DNA of 36,654 bases, taken from a virus. The notes below the pieces were generated by a model. That model was given only the letters and a program-made list of their open reading frames with translations. It had not been told where the DNA came from and made no database searches. Positions 7,443 through 17,800 of this stretch are shown here, piece after piece. How positions within the stretch are numbered: the stretch's first letter is position 1; each line of letters begins with the position of its first letter. The translations under genes and the position numbers were made by a program. The stretch is taken from positions 1 to 36,654 of the IMG/VR virus record IMGVR_UViG_3300010885_018003; one strand, 5' to 3'.

Positions 7443-8444
7443 TTAAGTTATAGTTAATTGATTTGCAATCGTAGGTATAATTGAAAATGCACCTTGGATT
7501 GGTGTTATTGTAGCTGTACCAGTAAGTGTTCCGTCAACTAGATCATCAACTGCTAGTCCTAACCCAGTAGGTGCAGCGGCAGCGCCGTCCGTATATACCG
7601 CTGTAATTTCAACCACATAAGGTGTTGTAGTAACGTATTTTGCGCTGACTGTAAGTGTGTTAGTAGCATAAGGAGCAGCCTGTGTAGTAGTGTAAATTAC
7701 CTGATCGACAGCAGATAGTGTAATGCTGGTTACAGTACCTGTGCCACCAGTCTTACTAACAGTAAATGCGCCAAATGTTGAGCTACTTTGATTTATAGCA
7801 AATGTTAAGGTTCCCATTCCTGATAGTGTATTGACCCAAGCATTATACTTGGCTAAGTTTCCTGTAAGGCTACCACCGGTGGCGGCAAGTAGGCCACCGC
7901 CTGTTAAAGTAGCTGAGTATTTAATTGTGCCGCCGGCATTAAAGTAATACCTAGCTTGAGTAGCATCAGATAAACTAACTCTAACTGAGTGAGTAAGTGG
8001 TGTAACTCCCCAAGTAGCAGTTCTAGCAGAAGATACACTGGTACTGCCCAACTGTGAGCTAAATGCCACAAATTTATTAGTTACACATGCATCTGCTACA
8101 CCCTGATACTGTGTTACAATATTATTAGAAATAACTGTGCCTGCACTAATACTGACTAAATTTGCCCAGGCTGGGCCACCGCCAGCGGCCGGAGTGACAG
8201 TATAAGCAACTGTGCCAACTGAGCCAATTTGATGAGTTCTTGCCTTTACTAGGTCATTTCTTAGATTAGTCCAAGTTGTAGAACGGATAATACTACCAGT
8301 GCTCACCTGCGCACTGCTCACGCTTTGGCCATAGCCAAATCTTGAATCTGCTGTGCTAGTAGATGGATTAGTGCCGCCTGACCCTAACACTGCTGCCGCT
8401 TTCTTTTGAATAGCGTTAAATGTTGATGCTGAAATGACTGCCAT
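7443..8444 (-). CDS. Ser/Thr/Gly/Ala-rich virion structural protein (333 aa)
   Basis: A 333-residue low-charge protein dominated by Ser, Thr, Gly, Ala and Val. Residues 1-80 form a conserved-looking start (VISASTFNAIQKKAAAVLG, FGYGQSVSSAQV, TTWTNLRNDLVKARTHQIG). The remainder is beta-rich with repeated T-rich strands, as in tail or fibre proteins. I recall the start motif in marine T4-like structural proteins, but no function was assigned. It follows three fibre genes with a 12-base gap and a strong AAGGAA site, so it is probably co-transcribed with them. It may be a distal fibre or baseplate decoration subunit. The hairpin at 7388-7423 lies after its stop. Confidence 0.75.
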   Translation of the reverse strand: MAVISASTFNAIQKKAAAVLGSGGTNPSTSTADSRFGYGQSVSSAQVSTGSIIRSTTWTNLRNDLVKARTHQIGSVGTVAYTVTPAAGGGPAWANLVSISAGTVISNNIVTQYQGVADACVTNKFVAFSSQLGSTSVSSARTATWGVTPLTHSVRVSLSDATQARYYFNAGGTIKYSATLTGGGLLAATGGSLTGNLAKYNAWVNTLSGMGTLTFAINQSSSTFGAFTVSKTGGTGTVTSITLSAVDQVIYTTTQAAPYATNTLTVSAKYVTTTPYVVEITAVYTDGAAAAPTGLGLAVDDLVDGTLTGTATITPIQGAFSIIPTIANQLTIT

Positions 8445-8456
8445 TTTTTTTATTCC

Positions 8457-9986
8457 TTATATAATAATTGATTCTATTAACTTAATACCTTCATCATCAC
8501 TAGATTCTAATGCTATTGCAAAAGTATCTGGGAAAGTACTGGCTCTTACTGGTGTGCCAACTAATAATACACGGGCAGCGCCTGCACATCCATTAGTAGA
8601 AGCAACTAATCTATCACCTTTTTTAACATGTCCTAGTACCTTAACTGGTACTCGACCTTTAAGGGCAACTGGTGTTCCGCCCGCTAAACCGTTATTCATT
8701 AAGTATGCAGGCGCAGCACTTACTGCACCAAAAGCTCTTTGTCCTGGCTGGCAAGCTGTAACTTCCTTTTCGCCGCCAACTACTAAGACTGTACCAACTT
8801 CATACTCTTCATCTGCTAGATATTTCTCAGCTAAGTCAGCTCCATCAGCAAAAATTGCATCGCCTCTAAATGTAGTTGCGTAAATATCTCCTACTCCATC
8901 TCGAGCAGCCACAGTATTAGCAGTGGGACTAGTATCGGCAAGTAGATATGAACCTTCATCAACTTGTAATCTGCCGGCCTGTGTGGCGGTACCATAAAAA
9001 TTTGTTGCCCAAACTTCAAGAAATCGTGCATCTGTATTACCTAACGTGCTAACAGGACTGGATTCTTTAGGTAGTAGATCTCTGCCAACCAGCCTAATAG
9101 TGTCGACCATGATACCATCTTTTTTAGTTCTAAACTGTATGGTATCATCGACAATGTTTTGAATTATTGGAAGGTTGCTATTTTCAATTTTAACTTCAAG
9201 TTGAGGAGTTGTTCCTACTTGAAATCCAGGGTCATTAAATTGTACCTGTCCTTCAAAATTAGTAGATTCATCTTTTCTCACAAAGCTATCAGCAGCAACA
9301 AAGATTCCACTTACATTAAACCCGTCTGCCGAAGTGGCAGTACCGTGAAATTTATATCCAGCTTCGGTATCAGTTACTCCATTTTGCTCTGACCCAGTAC
9401 TAACTAGAGTAATACCCTTGTATATTGTGTCAAAGGTGCCGTTGTATTTTTCTATTTCAGCATCACCTAATGTAAACTCATCACTAGAGATAATAAAAAT
9501 AACAGTGCCGGATGCCACTGCTTCAATAACAGTATAAGTTGCTGTTGTATCGTCGGCAACTATTGCAGTACGCATTTCAGTGATGGCGGCTCCAGCTGCA
9601 CCCTGCGGTCCTACTAGAGTAAATGTATTATCACCGTTACTAGCATATAGTTGCTGATTAACTGAATCCCAGTAAAAATCTCCAATTTTTAAACCAGATG
9701 GTTCTGATGTCGCAACATTTGCGCCATTCACTGACCTAAAAATAGTGCCGTCGTAGAATTTTAGCTTACTAGTTGTGCTATCAAACCAAATTTGACCGGT
9801 AATTTTCTTGCTTGGCTCACTGCCGTCGGCAAAATTTTCCAGTAAACGAACAAAATTCTCGTTCTGAATTTCGCCGTAGCCAGCGTAATTTTTACCAACT
9901 AGTTTTAAACTAGTAGTTTGATCTATTGTACCATCTGCAACAGTAGTAAGTACTTGACCGTTTGTTTTATTAATGCTGTAAGGCAT
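8457..9986 (-). CDS. Tail fibre-like protein with shared N-terminal module and ADLAEKY C-terminal domain
   Basis: A 509-residue fibre protein. Residues 1-135 are a module shared with the next two genes upstream (YSINKTNG, VADGTIDQTT, LVGKNYAGYGE, NENFVRLLENFA, GQIWFD, GDFYWDSVNQQL, LVGPQG), which probably attaches each fibre to a common baseplate site. The middle is a beta-rich shaft. The last 130 residues start with FADGADLAEKYLAD (about 379-392), followed by VLVVGGEKEVTACQPGQRAF and an end rich in small residues. This resembles the C-terminal chaperone or peptidase G2-like ends of other phage fibres, an inference. A late-promoter-like AATAAATA lies 18 bases upstream and an AAAGGGG site supports the start. 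Confidence 0.82.
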   Translation of the reverse strand: MPYSINKTNGQVLTTVADGTIDQTTSLKLVGKNYAGYGEIQNENFVRLLENFADGSEPSKKITGQIWFDSTTSKLKFYDGTIFRSVNGANVATSEPSGLKIGDFYWDSVNQQLYASNGDNTFTLVGPQGAAGAAITEMRTAIVADDTTATYTVIEAVASGTVIFIISSDEFTLGDAEIEKYNGTFDTIYKGITLVSTGSEQNGVTDTEAGYKFHGTATSADGFNVSGIFVAADSFVRKDESTNFEGQVQFNDPGFQVGTTPQLEVKIENSNLPIIQNIVDDTIQFRTKKDGIMVDTIRLVGRDLLPKESSPVSTLGNTDARFLEVWATNFYGTATQAGRLQVDEGSYLLADTSPTANTVAARDGVGDIYATTFRGDAIFADGADLAEKYLADEEYEVGTVLVVGGEKEVTACQPGQRAFGAVSAAPAYLMNNGLAGGTPVALKGRVPVKVLGHVKKGDRLVASTNGCAGAARVLLVGTPVRASTFPDTFAIALESSDDEGIKLIESIII

Positions 9987-10004
9987 TGATTGACCCCTTT
10001 GTTT

Positions 10005-10012
10005 TATTTATT
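10005..10012 (-). promoter_or_regulatory. T4-late-promoter-like element before the 509-residue fibre gene
   Basis: On the - strand this reads AATAAATA, 7 of 8 matches to the T4 late consensus TATAAATA. It lies 18 bases before the ATG at 9986 and overlaps the stop codon of the upstream 683-residue gene. The spacing leaves a short leader carrying AAAGGGG. The AT-rich setting makes chance matches likely, so position is the main support. Confidence 0.45.
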
Positions 10013-12063
10013 TAAAATGCGTAACTTATATCAAAACTAGTATTCCAATACCACTCGTTAGGCGATCCTGAGATCAATTGATAAACCCTTAATGTTCTAA
10101 CAACTAAAGGTGTTACTGCAATTCCGTCAAAATCCATGGTAGTTTTAGTGCATTGTACATATAGTTTTGTGCCAATAACATGATCATCTACTGGAAATGT
10201 GTCAGTTAGTAGTGTTACAGCATCGCCATCATCTAGATCTCCGCCTGCTGCATTGGTTAATTCTAAAGTAAACTGTAACGGTAATCCAGCAGTATAATCC
10301 TGCATTGTTTGATTATTAACTGCGTCATTGGCCATTCCCCCATCAACTAATTGCGGAGGAGAATTAGTATCGTACTCAGTGATTGCTAGATCAGCAATAT
10401 TCAAACTATCAACGCTGATAGTTCCAGTATCAGATGTAATAGCATTGCCATTTATGTTGATATTGTCAACTTGTAGGTTAACTAGTGTACCAACCGTGGT
10501 TAAACTAGAATAAATTACTCCCGTGCCCAGCGTATCTGCTGATAACACAACATCCCCTTCAATTCTATAATTTAAGTTTAATAGTCCACCAATTGGCACA
10601 AGATCTAGATAATAGTTGCTAGTCCATGCTAGCGTATCTTCTTTAAATTTCCAATTAGCCTTGTTTGTCGAAGGACCACGATCTATTTCAATGCCGGCAG
10701 TTCCAAGAGTTATTCCGCTGCCAGTTTGTCCGCTATTCAAAGTTATAGTGTTATCTTGAATCAGAGTATTAGTGGTAGTAATGGTAGTAGTTTCACCTAC
10801 AATCGTTAAATCACCTAGCACTCTAAGATCAGATCTAAATAGTCCCCTACCATTTACATCTAATGCCACTTTTGGATCGTCAGTTAATACACCAATTCGA
10901 GGATTTGATAAGGCTGTTATAAATCCGGCCCATCCGCCCACATCTGAATATAGTAATGTTACAGAGGTAGCTGTAACTGCAAAAACTTCTAGATCTTCGC
11001 CAACAACTGCTATCTCAAGGAGTTCATAGGGAGGGTCTAGATTGTATACATACTTTTTAGGTGTTACCACATCCCCTACTTGGTAGGGAGGTACTAATTG
11101 TTCTTCTTCAAATGTTAGTGTTAGGTATACGCCGTTGCCAGTCGATGAAGCTACTCCAACTGCTGTATATCCAGTATTTAAAATTTTAATACCTTGATAG
11201 CCAGTTACCGTATCAACAATAAATGTTAAACTTTGATTTTGTCCAATGGCTTTAATTTGGAATTCGTCAACTCGTGAAATTATTTCAGTGTTTTCAGAAC
11301 TACCTAGTATTAGCGGGTTATCGCTTTGTATAGTTAATGTTGCTTCGTTTCCAGCATCTAATCCAATCAACGAACTACCAATTGTTTTTACAAAGTCATC
11401 TGGTATATAGACATTATCTTCACTGTCAACTAGTTGACTTGCACTAGTAACAGGTACATCAAACGACAATCCAGATGCATCGCCTAAATTAAAACCTTTG
11501 ACTATATCACCTGTAAAACCAGCAATAGCTGGGGATGGAGTGAATGCATCTTTACTGAATATTCCAATTAACGAATTAGCAATATAGAGTAGACCGAGTG
11601 TATGTTCTTTTTCTGCTGTATCAAATACTGTAATTACTTGAATGCCGGATATGCCTTGACTTGCTGTATAAGAAGGCCCTGCTAGGACATAAGTTGTGTC
11701 ATCAACATAAAACCGTAGTTGTTGATTAGCGGTATCTATCCAAATATCTCCAGCAATAGCGGTTGAAGGTGTAGTTGCCGATAAAATTGTTCCGCCTGTA
11801 ACTTTAAACCCAGTACCAGTATATACTTTTAGTCTATTGTCAGATGTATCATACCATAATTGTCCAACTAATGCATTAGGAGGAGACGAACTATTAGCAA
11901 AATTTTCTAATAGATGCACAAAATTTTCATTAAATGCTTCTCCGTAGTTAACTGCATTTTTTCCTATTAGGGTAAGATCTGTGGCTGTAATATCAACTGT
12001 GCCGTCTGCTATATTATCAGTTAGAATAGAACCATCTGTTTTGTTTATTGTGTAGCTGCTCAT
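10012..12063 (-). CDS. Tail fibre-like structural protein (683 aa)
   Basis: The second of three fibre paralogs. The N-terminal module (1-135) matches the neighbours: YTINKTDG, IADGTVDITATDLTLIGKN, NENFVHLLENFA, GQLWYD, GDIWIDTANQQLRF and LAGPSY. The middle contains a fibre-shaft segment, VALDVNGRGLF (about 400-410), followed by NTLIQDNTITLNSG and TAGIEIDRGPS (about 430-460), a beta-helical unit common in phage fibres. The C-terminus (YQLISGSPNEWYWNTSF) is a small beta domain with no collar or ADLAEKY-type end. Its ATG overlaps the upstream TGA by four bases with no clear Shine-Dalgarno, so it is probably coupled to the 723-residue gene. The role is likely a baseplate-attached fibre or fibre segment. 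Confidence 0.8.
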   Translation of the reverse strand: MSSYTINKTDGSILTDNIADGTVDITATDLTLIGKNAVNYGEAFNENFVHLLENFANSSSPPNALVGQLWYDTSDNRLKVYTGTGFKVTGGTILSATTPSTAIAGDIWIDTANQQLRFYVDDTTYVLAGPSYTASQGISGIQVITVFDTAEKEHTLGLLYIANSLIGIFSKDAFTPSPAIAGFTGDIVKGFNLGDASGLSFDVPVTSASQLVDSEDNVYIPDDFVKTIGSSLIGLDAGNEATLTIQSDNPLILGSSENTEIISRVDEFQIKAIGQNQSLTFIVDTVTGYQGIKILNTGYTAVGVASSTGNGVYLTLTFEEEQLVPPYQVGDVVTPKKYVYNLDPPYELLEIAVVGEDLEVFAVTATSVTLLYSDVGGWAGFITALSNPRIGVLTDDPKVALDVNGRGLFRSDLRVLGDLTIVGETTTITTTNTLIQDNTITLNSGQTGSGITLGTAGIEIDRGPSTNKANWKFKEDTLAWTSNYYLDLVPIGGLLNLNYRIEGDVVLSADTLGTGVIYSSLTTVGTLVNLQVDNININGNAITSDTGTISVDSLNIADLAITEYDTNSPPQLVDGGMANDAVNNQTMQDYTAGLPLQFTLELTNAAGGDLDDGDAVTLLTDTFPVDDHVIGTKLYVQCTKTTMDFDGIAVTPLVVRTLRVYQLISGSPNEWYWNTSFDISYAF

Positions 12064-14231
12064 GATGTAACACCAGTATAAATGATATAGTTAATTGTTA
12101 AGTATGGATTCATAACATTAACGGCTGTACCTAAACTACCTGAAACAATTTGTACGCCGCCGCTGTTCTTTAATAGTCTTGCTCCATCAACTGCGCCACC
12201 AAGACCAGTTGCCGGAACTGAATCAGAATCAGTTAGTGTAGAATCACCTAACCCACCGTATTGCCCGTTACTAGATCCTTTCATTGTATGCTTGTGTTCT
12301 GGAAGGTTATTTATTGTTAAAGTTTTAGTTGCTGCTCCTGATCCAGAACCTAACGCACTGGCCGCAGTTTCAGTTACTCGGTTTGCGGCGCCACCGCCTG
12401 CATTAACTAAAATTGGCACTGGGCTATCAACAGAATCTTGTGTAGTAATATCTGGTAAAGTGGTGTTATCCATATTATCTTTACCGAGGGCAAACCTGCC
12501 TCTTAAATCTGGTAATTTAAATGTGCCGGCACCTACCAAACTACCAGCACCTTTGTAAACATCACCTATTTTAGAATATAGTAAATTATAAGTAGCTTTT
12601 GATACTTCGCTGCCGTCACAGAAAAGATACCCGGTTGGCACAGTTGTTCCAGCATAAGGCATTATTACTCCTACTGGTACTAACGCTACCCCGTCAAGAA
12701 ACTTTTCTTTTGTTGTTTTCTTTAGACCAACAGTATTTGGACGATACACTAAAAGTTCGTCTGTGGCTAGAACCTTAGTGCTAAAAGTAACTGAATCTTC
12801 TAATACTGATTTATTTGTGATAAGATTAGCGCTTAGAGCAGTGGTAAATGTTTTAGTAGTTCCGCCAACTGACCCATCAAATACTACTTCATTAGAAGAA
12901 ATATCGCCGGTTATACTGAATGTAGTTGGACTGAGTAACTTAGTTGCGGCACCGGCTATAGTAGTTCCACCAAGTGTGCCAGTAAATGTACCGCTGACAT
13001 TACCGTAAAAATAATCAGCATATACATTTCTAAACTTAGTGGTTTCAGATCCAATATCGTACTTGCTGCCGGCTTCTAAGCTGCCGGGCATTAAAGCTGA
13101 CCCAACTATAGGAGTACCTTGACTATCAATTCTATCTACATATAATATACCGTTAACACGAGTATTTGCCCCAACTCTTAAAGACTTATTAACAACCGCA
13201 CCACCAAGTGTATTAAAACTTCCCGAGGACAAAGTTGTTGCATCTTGTATACCAGTAATTAACAGTTGACTATCTGTTCTAATATTTCCAGTTACGTCTA
13301 ATGGATGCTGTGGATCAGTTTTGTTAATACCAACACGCTCTGAACTGTCAACACGAACAACTGTTTTTTCTCCGTCATTGTTGGTAATTTTAAAATCAAT
13401 GCTTGATCCAGAAGTTTTATTCCATATTGTCGACTTACCGTCGTCGACTCTTAGAACAAAAGATAAGTCATTGCCTATTTGTAGTCCGTCATTAGTTCTG
13501 ATACTAAATCTAACAGAACTAGGAGTTTCTTTATCGCTGCGTAAAAAATTAGCAGCATCAACTGATGTTGTACCAACTACTAAAGCATTTGCTTTTTGTG
13601 CAGTACCCCAGTACTTAATTGGGGCAGTGGCACTAGTTGCGTCAGTTGAAGATAAATTAATACCTTTATTAATTTCTTTAAAACCAGATACTGTTGATTT
13701 GGGGGTAAAAGTTGCACTACTTAGAATAGCAGTTCTTGTGCCGTTTACCCAAAGAGTAATTACAGCATTAGCACTGTCTGTTAAATCAATTATTGATTCT
13801 ATCTCGGGACCTGTCTTAACGCCTGCACTGAATTGCGGCCCAACTAAGATCCAAGTGGCGCCGTTCCATAATTTCAATTGTTGATTAGCAGTATCAGACC
13901 AAAGATCCCCAGTATTGGGATTTGTTGGAGCCCTTGAAGAGTTTTTAATGCCGCCTGTTGCAGACCATGTAGTACTGTCCCAAACTTTTAATTGATTTTC
14001 TCCTGCACTATTATCAAACCATAGTTGACCTTGTACAGGATTAGAGGGTGCTGTGTTATTAGCAAAATTTTCCATCAAGTGGAGAAAGTTTTCAGCAATA
14101 TATGATCCGTAACCTGGAAAATTCTTTCCCACAAAAGTTACAGCAGTTTCTTGATTAAGCGTTTGGTCTTCAACTGTAATTATTTGCTTTGCAGGGTTTC
14201 CAGTTTCGGTAAATTTAACTTGATAACTCAT
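12060..14231 (-). CDS. Short tail fibre / collar-domain protein (T4 gp12-like C-terminus)
   Basis: A 723-residue fibre paralog. Residues 1-135 hold the shared anchor module (VTFVGKNFPGYGS, AENFLHLMENFA, GQLWFD, GDLWSDTANQQLKLWNG). The shaft includes ERVGINKTDPQHPLDVTGN (about 304-322), typical of triple-stranded fibres. The C-terminal region has a phage tail collar domain: VPVGVIMPYAGTTVPTGYLF (about 515-534), CDGSEVSK, then FKLPDLRGRFALG (about 573-585) and INNLPEHKH. This is the signature of T4 gp12-like short tail fibres, which bind the host surface and carry a receptor-binding head. It ends in NPYLTINYIIYTG, also usual for this family. A CGGGAG site precedes the ATG. It starts two bases after the 202-residue gene. 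Confidence 0.88.
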   Translation of the reverse strand: MSYQVKFTETGNPAKQIITVEDQTLNQETAVTFVGKNFPGYGSYIAENFLHLMENFANNTAPSNPVQGQLWFDNSAGENQLKVWDSTTWSATGGIKNSSRAPTNPNTGDLWSDTANQQLKLWNGATWILVGPQFSAGVKTGPEIESIIDLTDSANAVITLWVNGTRTAILSSATFTPKSTVSGFKEINKGINLSSTDATSATAPIKYWGTAQKANALVVGTTSVDAANFLRSDKETPSSVRFSIRTNDGLQIGNDLSFVLRVDDGKSTIWNKTSGSSIDFKITNNDGEKTVVRVDSSERVGINKTDPQHPLDVTGNIRTDSQLLITGIQDATTLSSGSFNTLGGAVVNKSLRVGANTRVNGILYVDRIDSQGTPIVGSALMPGSLEAGSKYDIGSETTKFRNVYADYFYGNVSGTFTGTLGGTTIAGAATKLLSPTTFSITGDISSNEVVFDGSVGGTTKTFTTALSANLITNKSVLEDSVTFSTKVLATDELLVYRPNTVGLKKTTKEKFLDGVALVPVGVIMPYAGTTVPTGYLFCDGSEVSKATYNLLYSKIGDVYKGAGSLVGAGTFKLPDLRGRFALGKDNMDNTTLPDITTQDSVDSPVPILVNAGGGAANRVTETAASALGSGSGAATKTLTINNLPEHKHTMKGSSNGQYGGLGDSTLTDSDSVPATGLGGAVDGARLLKNSGGVQIVSGSLGTAVNVMNPYLTINYIIYTGVTS

Positions 14232-14232
14232 A

Positions 14233-14841
14233 TTATACTCCCGCTAGGCCAGTTAACGTCTGAATCCGTACAGTATAATCAATTTGAATTAATCTGTTTA
14301 AACTTTTTTGCACAGGATGAAATATTACATGAGTTAATAATAAACTTTGATCAGTTGAGCTGTAAGAACGTAAACCTAATTCGTCAAACACATAATCAGA
14401 CTCGTTATCCGTGGTGTTATCAAAGGCCTGTTGATCGCTGGGCTCGCCATAGTCTAACAAACAAGTTACAAAAATATCTGTATAATTTGTTCCAGTTACG
14501 TGTCTAGATTCAACAAAATTTCTAGTAGGATCAACGTTAGTACTAGACCTGTCGTCAACTACCTTATAATAAGTTCTGTTATATAGACTAGAATTAGTAC
14601 CAGTAGTGTTTGAACTCAAGTATGTGATAATACCAGTAGGATCTACCGCTGTACCACCGTTGCCAAAATCCATTTGATATATAAAACCTTGCCCAGAATT
14701 AGCAAGACTTTCTGCTAGGGCAACGCTCATATTTTCGTAGTGTATAGCATTACGTTTGTTAACAAATACTTCATTAGAAGAAGGATCCCATATTTTAATA
14801 TGACCTTCTACATGAACTCCGGAAAAATCCTTATTTTGCAT
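14233..14841 (-). CDS. Baseplate-region structural protein (202 aa)
   Basis: A 202-residue protein located between the giant structural gene and the fibre genes, where T4 keeps its peripheral baseplate genes. Recognisable segments are VHVEGHIKIWDPSSNEVFVNKRNAIH, given here in part as VEGHIKIWD (11-19) and NKRNAIHYENMS (28-39), and FGNGGTAVDPTG (59-70). It looks beta-rich with no membrane or signal sequence. I recall related virion structural proteins in marine T4-like phages but no proven function. A late-promoter-like GATAAATA lies 21 bases before the ATG, and the Shine-Dalgarno is weak (AAGAGAG). It may link the wedge to the fibres, inferred from gene order only. Confidence 0.78.
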   Translation of the reverse strand: MQNKDFSGVHVEGHIKIWDPSSNEVFVNKRNAIHYENMSVALAESLANSGQGFIYQMDFGNGGTAVDPTGIITYLSSNTTGTNSSLYNRTYYKVVDDRSSTNVDPTRNFVESRHVTGTNYTDIFVTCLLDYGEPSDQQAFDNTTDNESDYVFDELGLRSYSSTDQSLLLTHVIFHPVQKSLNRLIQIDYTVRIQTLTGLAGV

Positions 14842-14862
14842 TTTAAAACTCTCTTTATATTG

Positions 14863-14870
14863 TATTTATC
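14863..14870 (-). promoter_or_regulatory. T4-late-promoter-like element before the 202-residue gene
   Basis: On the - strand this reads GATAAATA, identical to the octamer before the gp6-like gene and 7 of 8 matches to the T4 late consensus. It sits in the 46-base gap between the giant gene's stop and the ATG at 14841. It would start a transcript for the 202-residue gene and the fibre genes. Confidence 0.55.
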
Positions 14871-14887
14871 TATCCAGTTATCTGGTA

Positions 14888-17800
14888 TTATTTGTCTCTA
14901 ATAAACTTAGCAATAGGGTTGTTAGAGTGTGCTAGACTAGCACCTAAATCTGCCCATACTGCACCTGTTCTCTTAACTAGCGTAATCTTAGTTCCCTCAG
15001 TTAACCTATTTGTTAGTCTCACTGTGTTGTTTTCCCCATCTACAGAGAACTCAGCTTCAAACTGAACATCACCTTCGGGACTTTCGTAATGATTTCTTAC
15101 ATTGTGTACCTTGTAAGGAACCTTACTTAATCTAACATTTCCTGTAAAATATTCCCAATTATCAATGTCATCGATGAATGATGCACTGCTAGTGTGTGCT
15201 GTAACACATCTGTAATTATAGCTGCCCACAACCACAATATCACCAACACTGTAACTTAACTTAGAAATCCATTCTCCTTGAACATCATAGCCTCCAACAA
15301 ACATCTCAATATCATTAGATTGTCCGTAGGTACTAGGAACGCTTTGATATGTAACAAGATTTAAAGTACCTGTTCCAGTAGTACCTTTAATCCATCGCAC
15401 TCTACCATTTCCACGCCCTGCGGTTATTGCAGTGAATGTAATTCCAACTTCGGGTTGGCCTGTAATAGTTGTAGAAGTCACTGTTTGATTAAAGTTAATT
15501 GTATATGTGCCCTCACCGCCCTCACCTGTGTTAAATTCTGTAATATAAGTTCCAAGTACTAATCCTTCTCCGGTGATATAAGTTCCAACTGCTAGTTCTC
15601 CAGAGGTAACATCGGTAACAGTTAATGTATTATCTGCAATTGAACCAGTTACTACTGCTGTACTTTCGGCACCTGCTTCAACCCAATCTGTTAATCCTAT
15701 TTTTACAATAGAATATTGATTACCAACTACGAAGCTACCGGCTGGTACTCTACTAATATCTGCACGGAATTTAACGCCTACTTGATTTGTTGGGGCGCCA
15801 ACTGCTCTAAAATCGCTTGTGCCAAGTTTAGTAATTATATAATAATTATCAACTTCTACTTCTTGAGCAGTTTTAGAAACTAACGTAGTTTTTCTATACC
15901 AACTGTTAGTTAATCCAATAGTGCCAGTATCCAGGCTTGATACAACTTTAAATGTATAAGTTAGATCAGAGCCTGTGTTAATCCAGTTAGTGGACTCAAA
16001 TGCTGTTGTACTTGTATGCGCTATAGAACATTCATACCTATAACCATTATAGGATACAACATCACCTTCTTCGTAATTTAAAGATGATTTCCAAGTTGAT
16101 AACGTTGTATGTTGCTCTGTATAAGTAGTATCTCTGTAAGGGATAGTTTCTGTTTTGCCAATGTCTTGCACAAGTGTACCAATTTCATAAACAGTACGAA
16201 CACCGGTGCCTAGCGTACCTCTACGTAGTTGACTCAACACAGATCCTTCTTTTTTATAATACTCAATACGTTCACCAAAAATTTCAATAATACCAGGTAA
16301 TCTCTTAGCAGGGTTCGGATTAGTCAATACTGATCCTTTAGCCACTGTAATAGTCATATCATTCCAGTGTAGATCTTCTGCTAGAGTAGTTTGACGAGAT
16401 TCAGACAATCTCTTGTAGTGTACGCGATTCAACATATCTTTAAACTGCATGAACGCAAAACTATCAACAACAATGTTATTACTAAATGTCATTATTGCAA
16501 ATTTATCATCAGTTGCTGGTTGTTGATCAAGATAAACAGATGTTAGATCTAAATTTAGTTTATAATCTATATTTGGTTGTAGTATTTTACCATTTTTAGT
16601 TAACCATACATAGCTACTATCGATTACTGGGCGAGGTAGTTTAATATTTTTACCGTAGACACTTAGATAATCAAACACTTCTAGAGACTCGGGTTCAAAA
16701 ACAACATTTGATGTAACAGTTCTTGATGTTTGTTTAATATCTAAAATATCATGCTTATAAAAACTAATTACACTAATTGTTTGATCAGCAACTGGAGCTG
16801 TATCAAAAATTATATACTCTCCGTCACAGGTATAGCTGTCCTCATAAATTACACTAACAGTTAATTGTTTGCCAACATTGGCTGCACGTACAGCTTTCTT
16901 AAGTGTCACTGATACTCCCAATATAGAAACAGAGTAATCAGTTAGTTTGCTTAATTCAACGCCGTCAATGTAGGTAGTTAATCTAAAATTTGAAATACTA
17001 TTAGGTTGTACTTTTGCTTTTGGTATTGTATAAGTTACTTTAGTATCAATAGTGAAATACTCGTTGATCGGTGGTAGATATATTGTACCAACATCAGATA
17101 ACACTAGCATATTTGATGCTAAAGGATTACTGACTCCTACTTTGTTTACTAGTTGATAAACCTGCGAGATGCCATCTGGTTGAAATGTTTCATTTTGCAT
17201 AACGCTGAATGATTGTTCAGTAGATGATGTAATCACATAATTTAATATTGCTCCGGCAGGTAAGTTTGATCCAAATCTAATACCCACTAGGTTAGCAGAT
17301 TCGTACTTACTGCTAGTTTTAAACAATACATAATCTAATACTTCACCGTTAACATAGACTAAAGATGTCAGTGTACTGAACCATGGCGCTTTAGTTATAA
17401 ATTCGCTTGTTGAACCGTCGGCAACAAAAGAGTCTATATCTAGTAGATTAGATCCGTTAAACCCTGCACTAATAATACTAATAATTTCGCCGCCTGTCAT
17501 TCCAATCACATCGGGATCCAATACCACTAATTTGTTAGGATAATCAATAGTGTAGTCATAATTAGAAATTAAAATTCTATTAAGTGACGTTATTTTTACA
17601 ATTACTGCATCTGGAGAATTAGGTGTTTGTCCTATGTTATAAGATGTTCTTTCGCCGTCATAAATGTAATTTTTAACAATCATTCTAGCAGAACCATCAG
17701 TCGGACGAGTGTATACTTTAATTGCTAGAGCATCTGATACTTGGCCTGGTACAAATTCTTCTGGACCCTGGCTAGTAGTTTGAGAAACAAAATCGTCACC

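Noticed and set aside
8434-8883. 149-codon + strand open frame opposite the 509-residue fibre gene
   Set aside because: It lies fully antisense to a well-supported gene, its protein is low-complexity, and it has no ribosome site. It is a by-product of the fibre gene's codon use.
13321-13884. 187-codon + strand open frame inside the 723-residue fibre gene
   Set aside because: It is antisense to a gene with clear fibre and collar features. It has no domain or neighbour on its own strand.
14151-14507. 118-codon + strand frame spanning the 723/202 gene junction
   Set aside because: It is antisense to two supported genes and lacks a ribosome site and any recognisable motif.
14871-14887. CCAG-TTAT-CTGG mini-hairpin after the giant gene
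   Set aside because: A four-base stem is too weak, and no U-run follows on the - strand.
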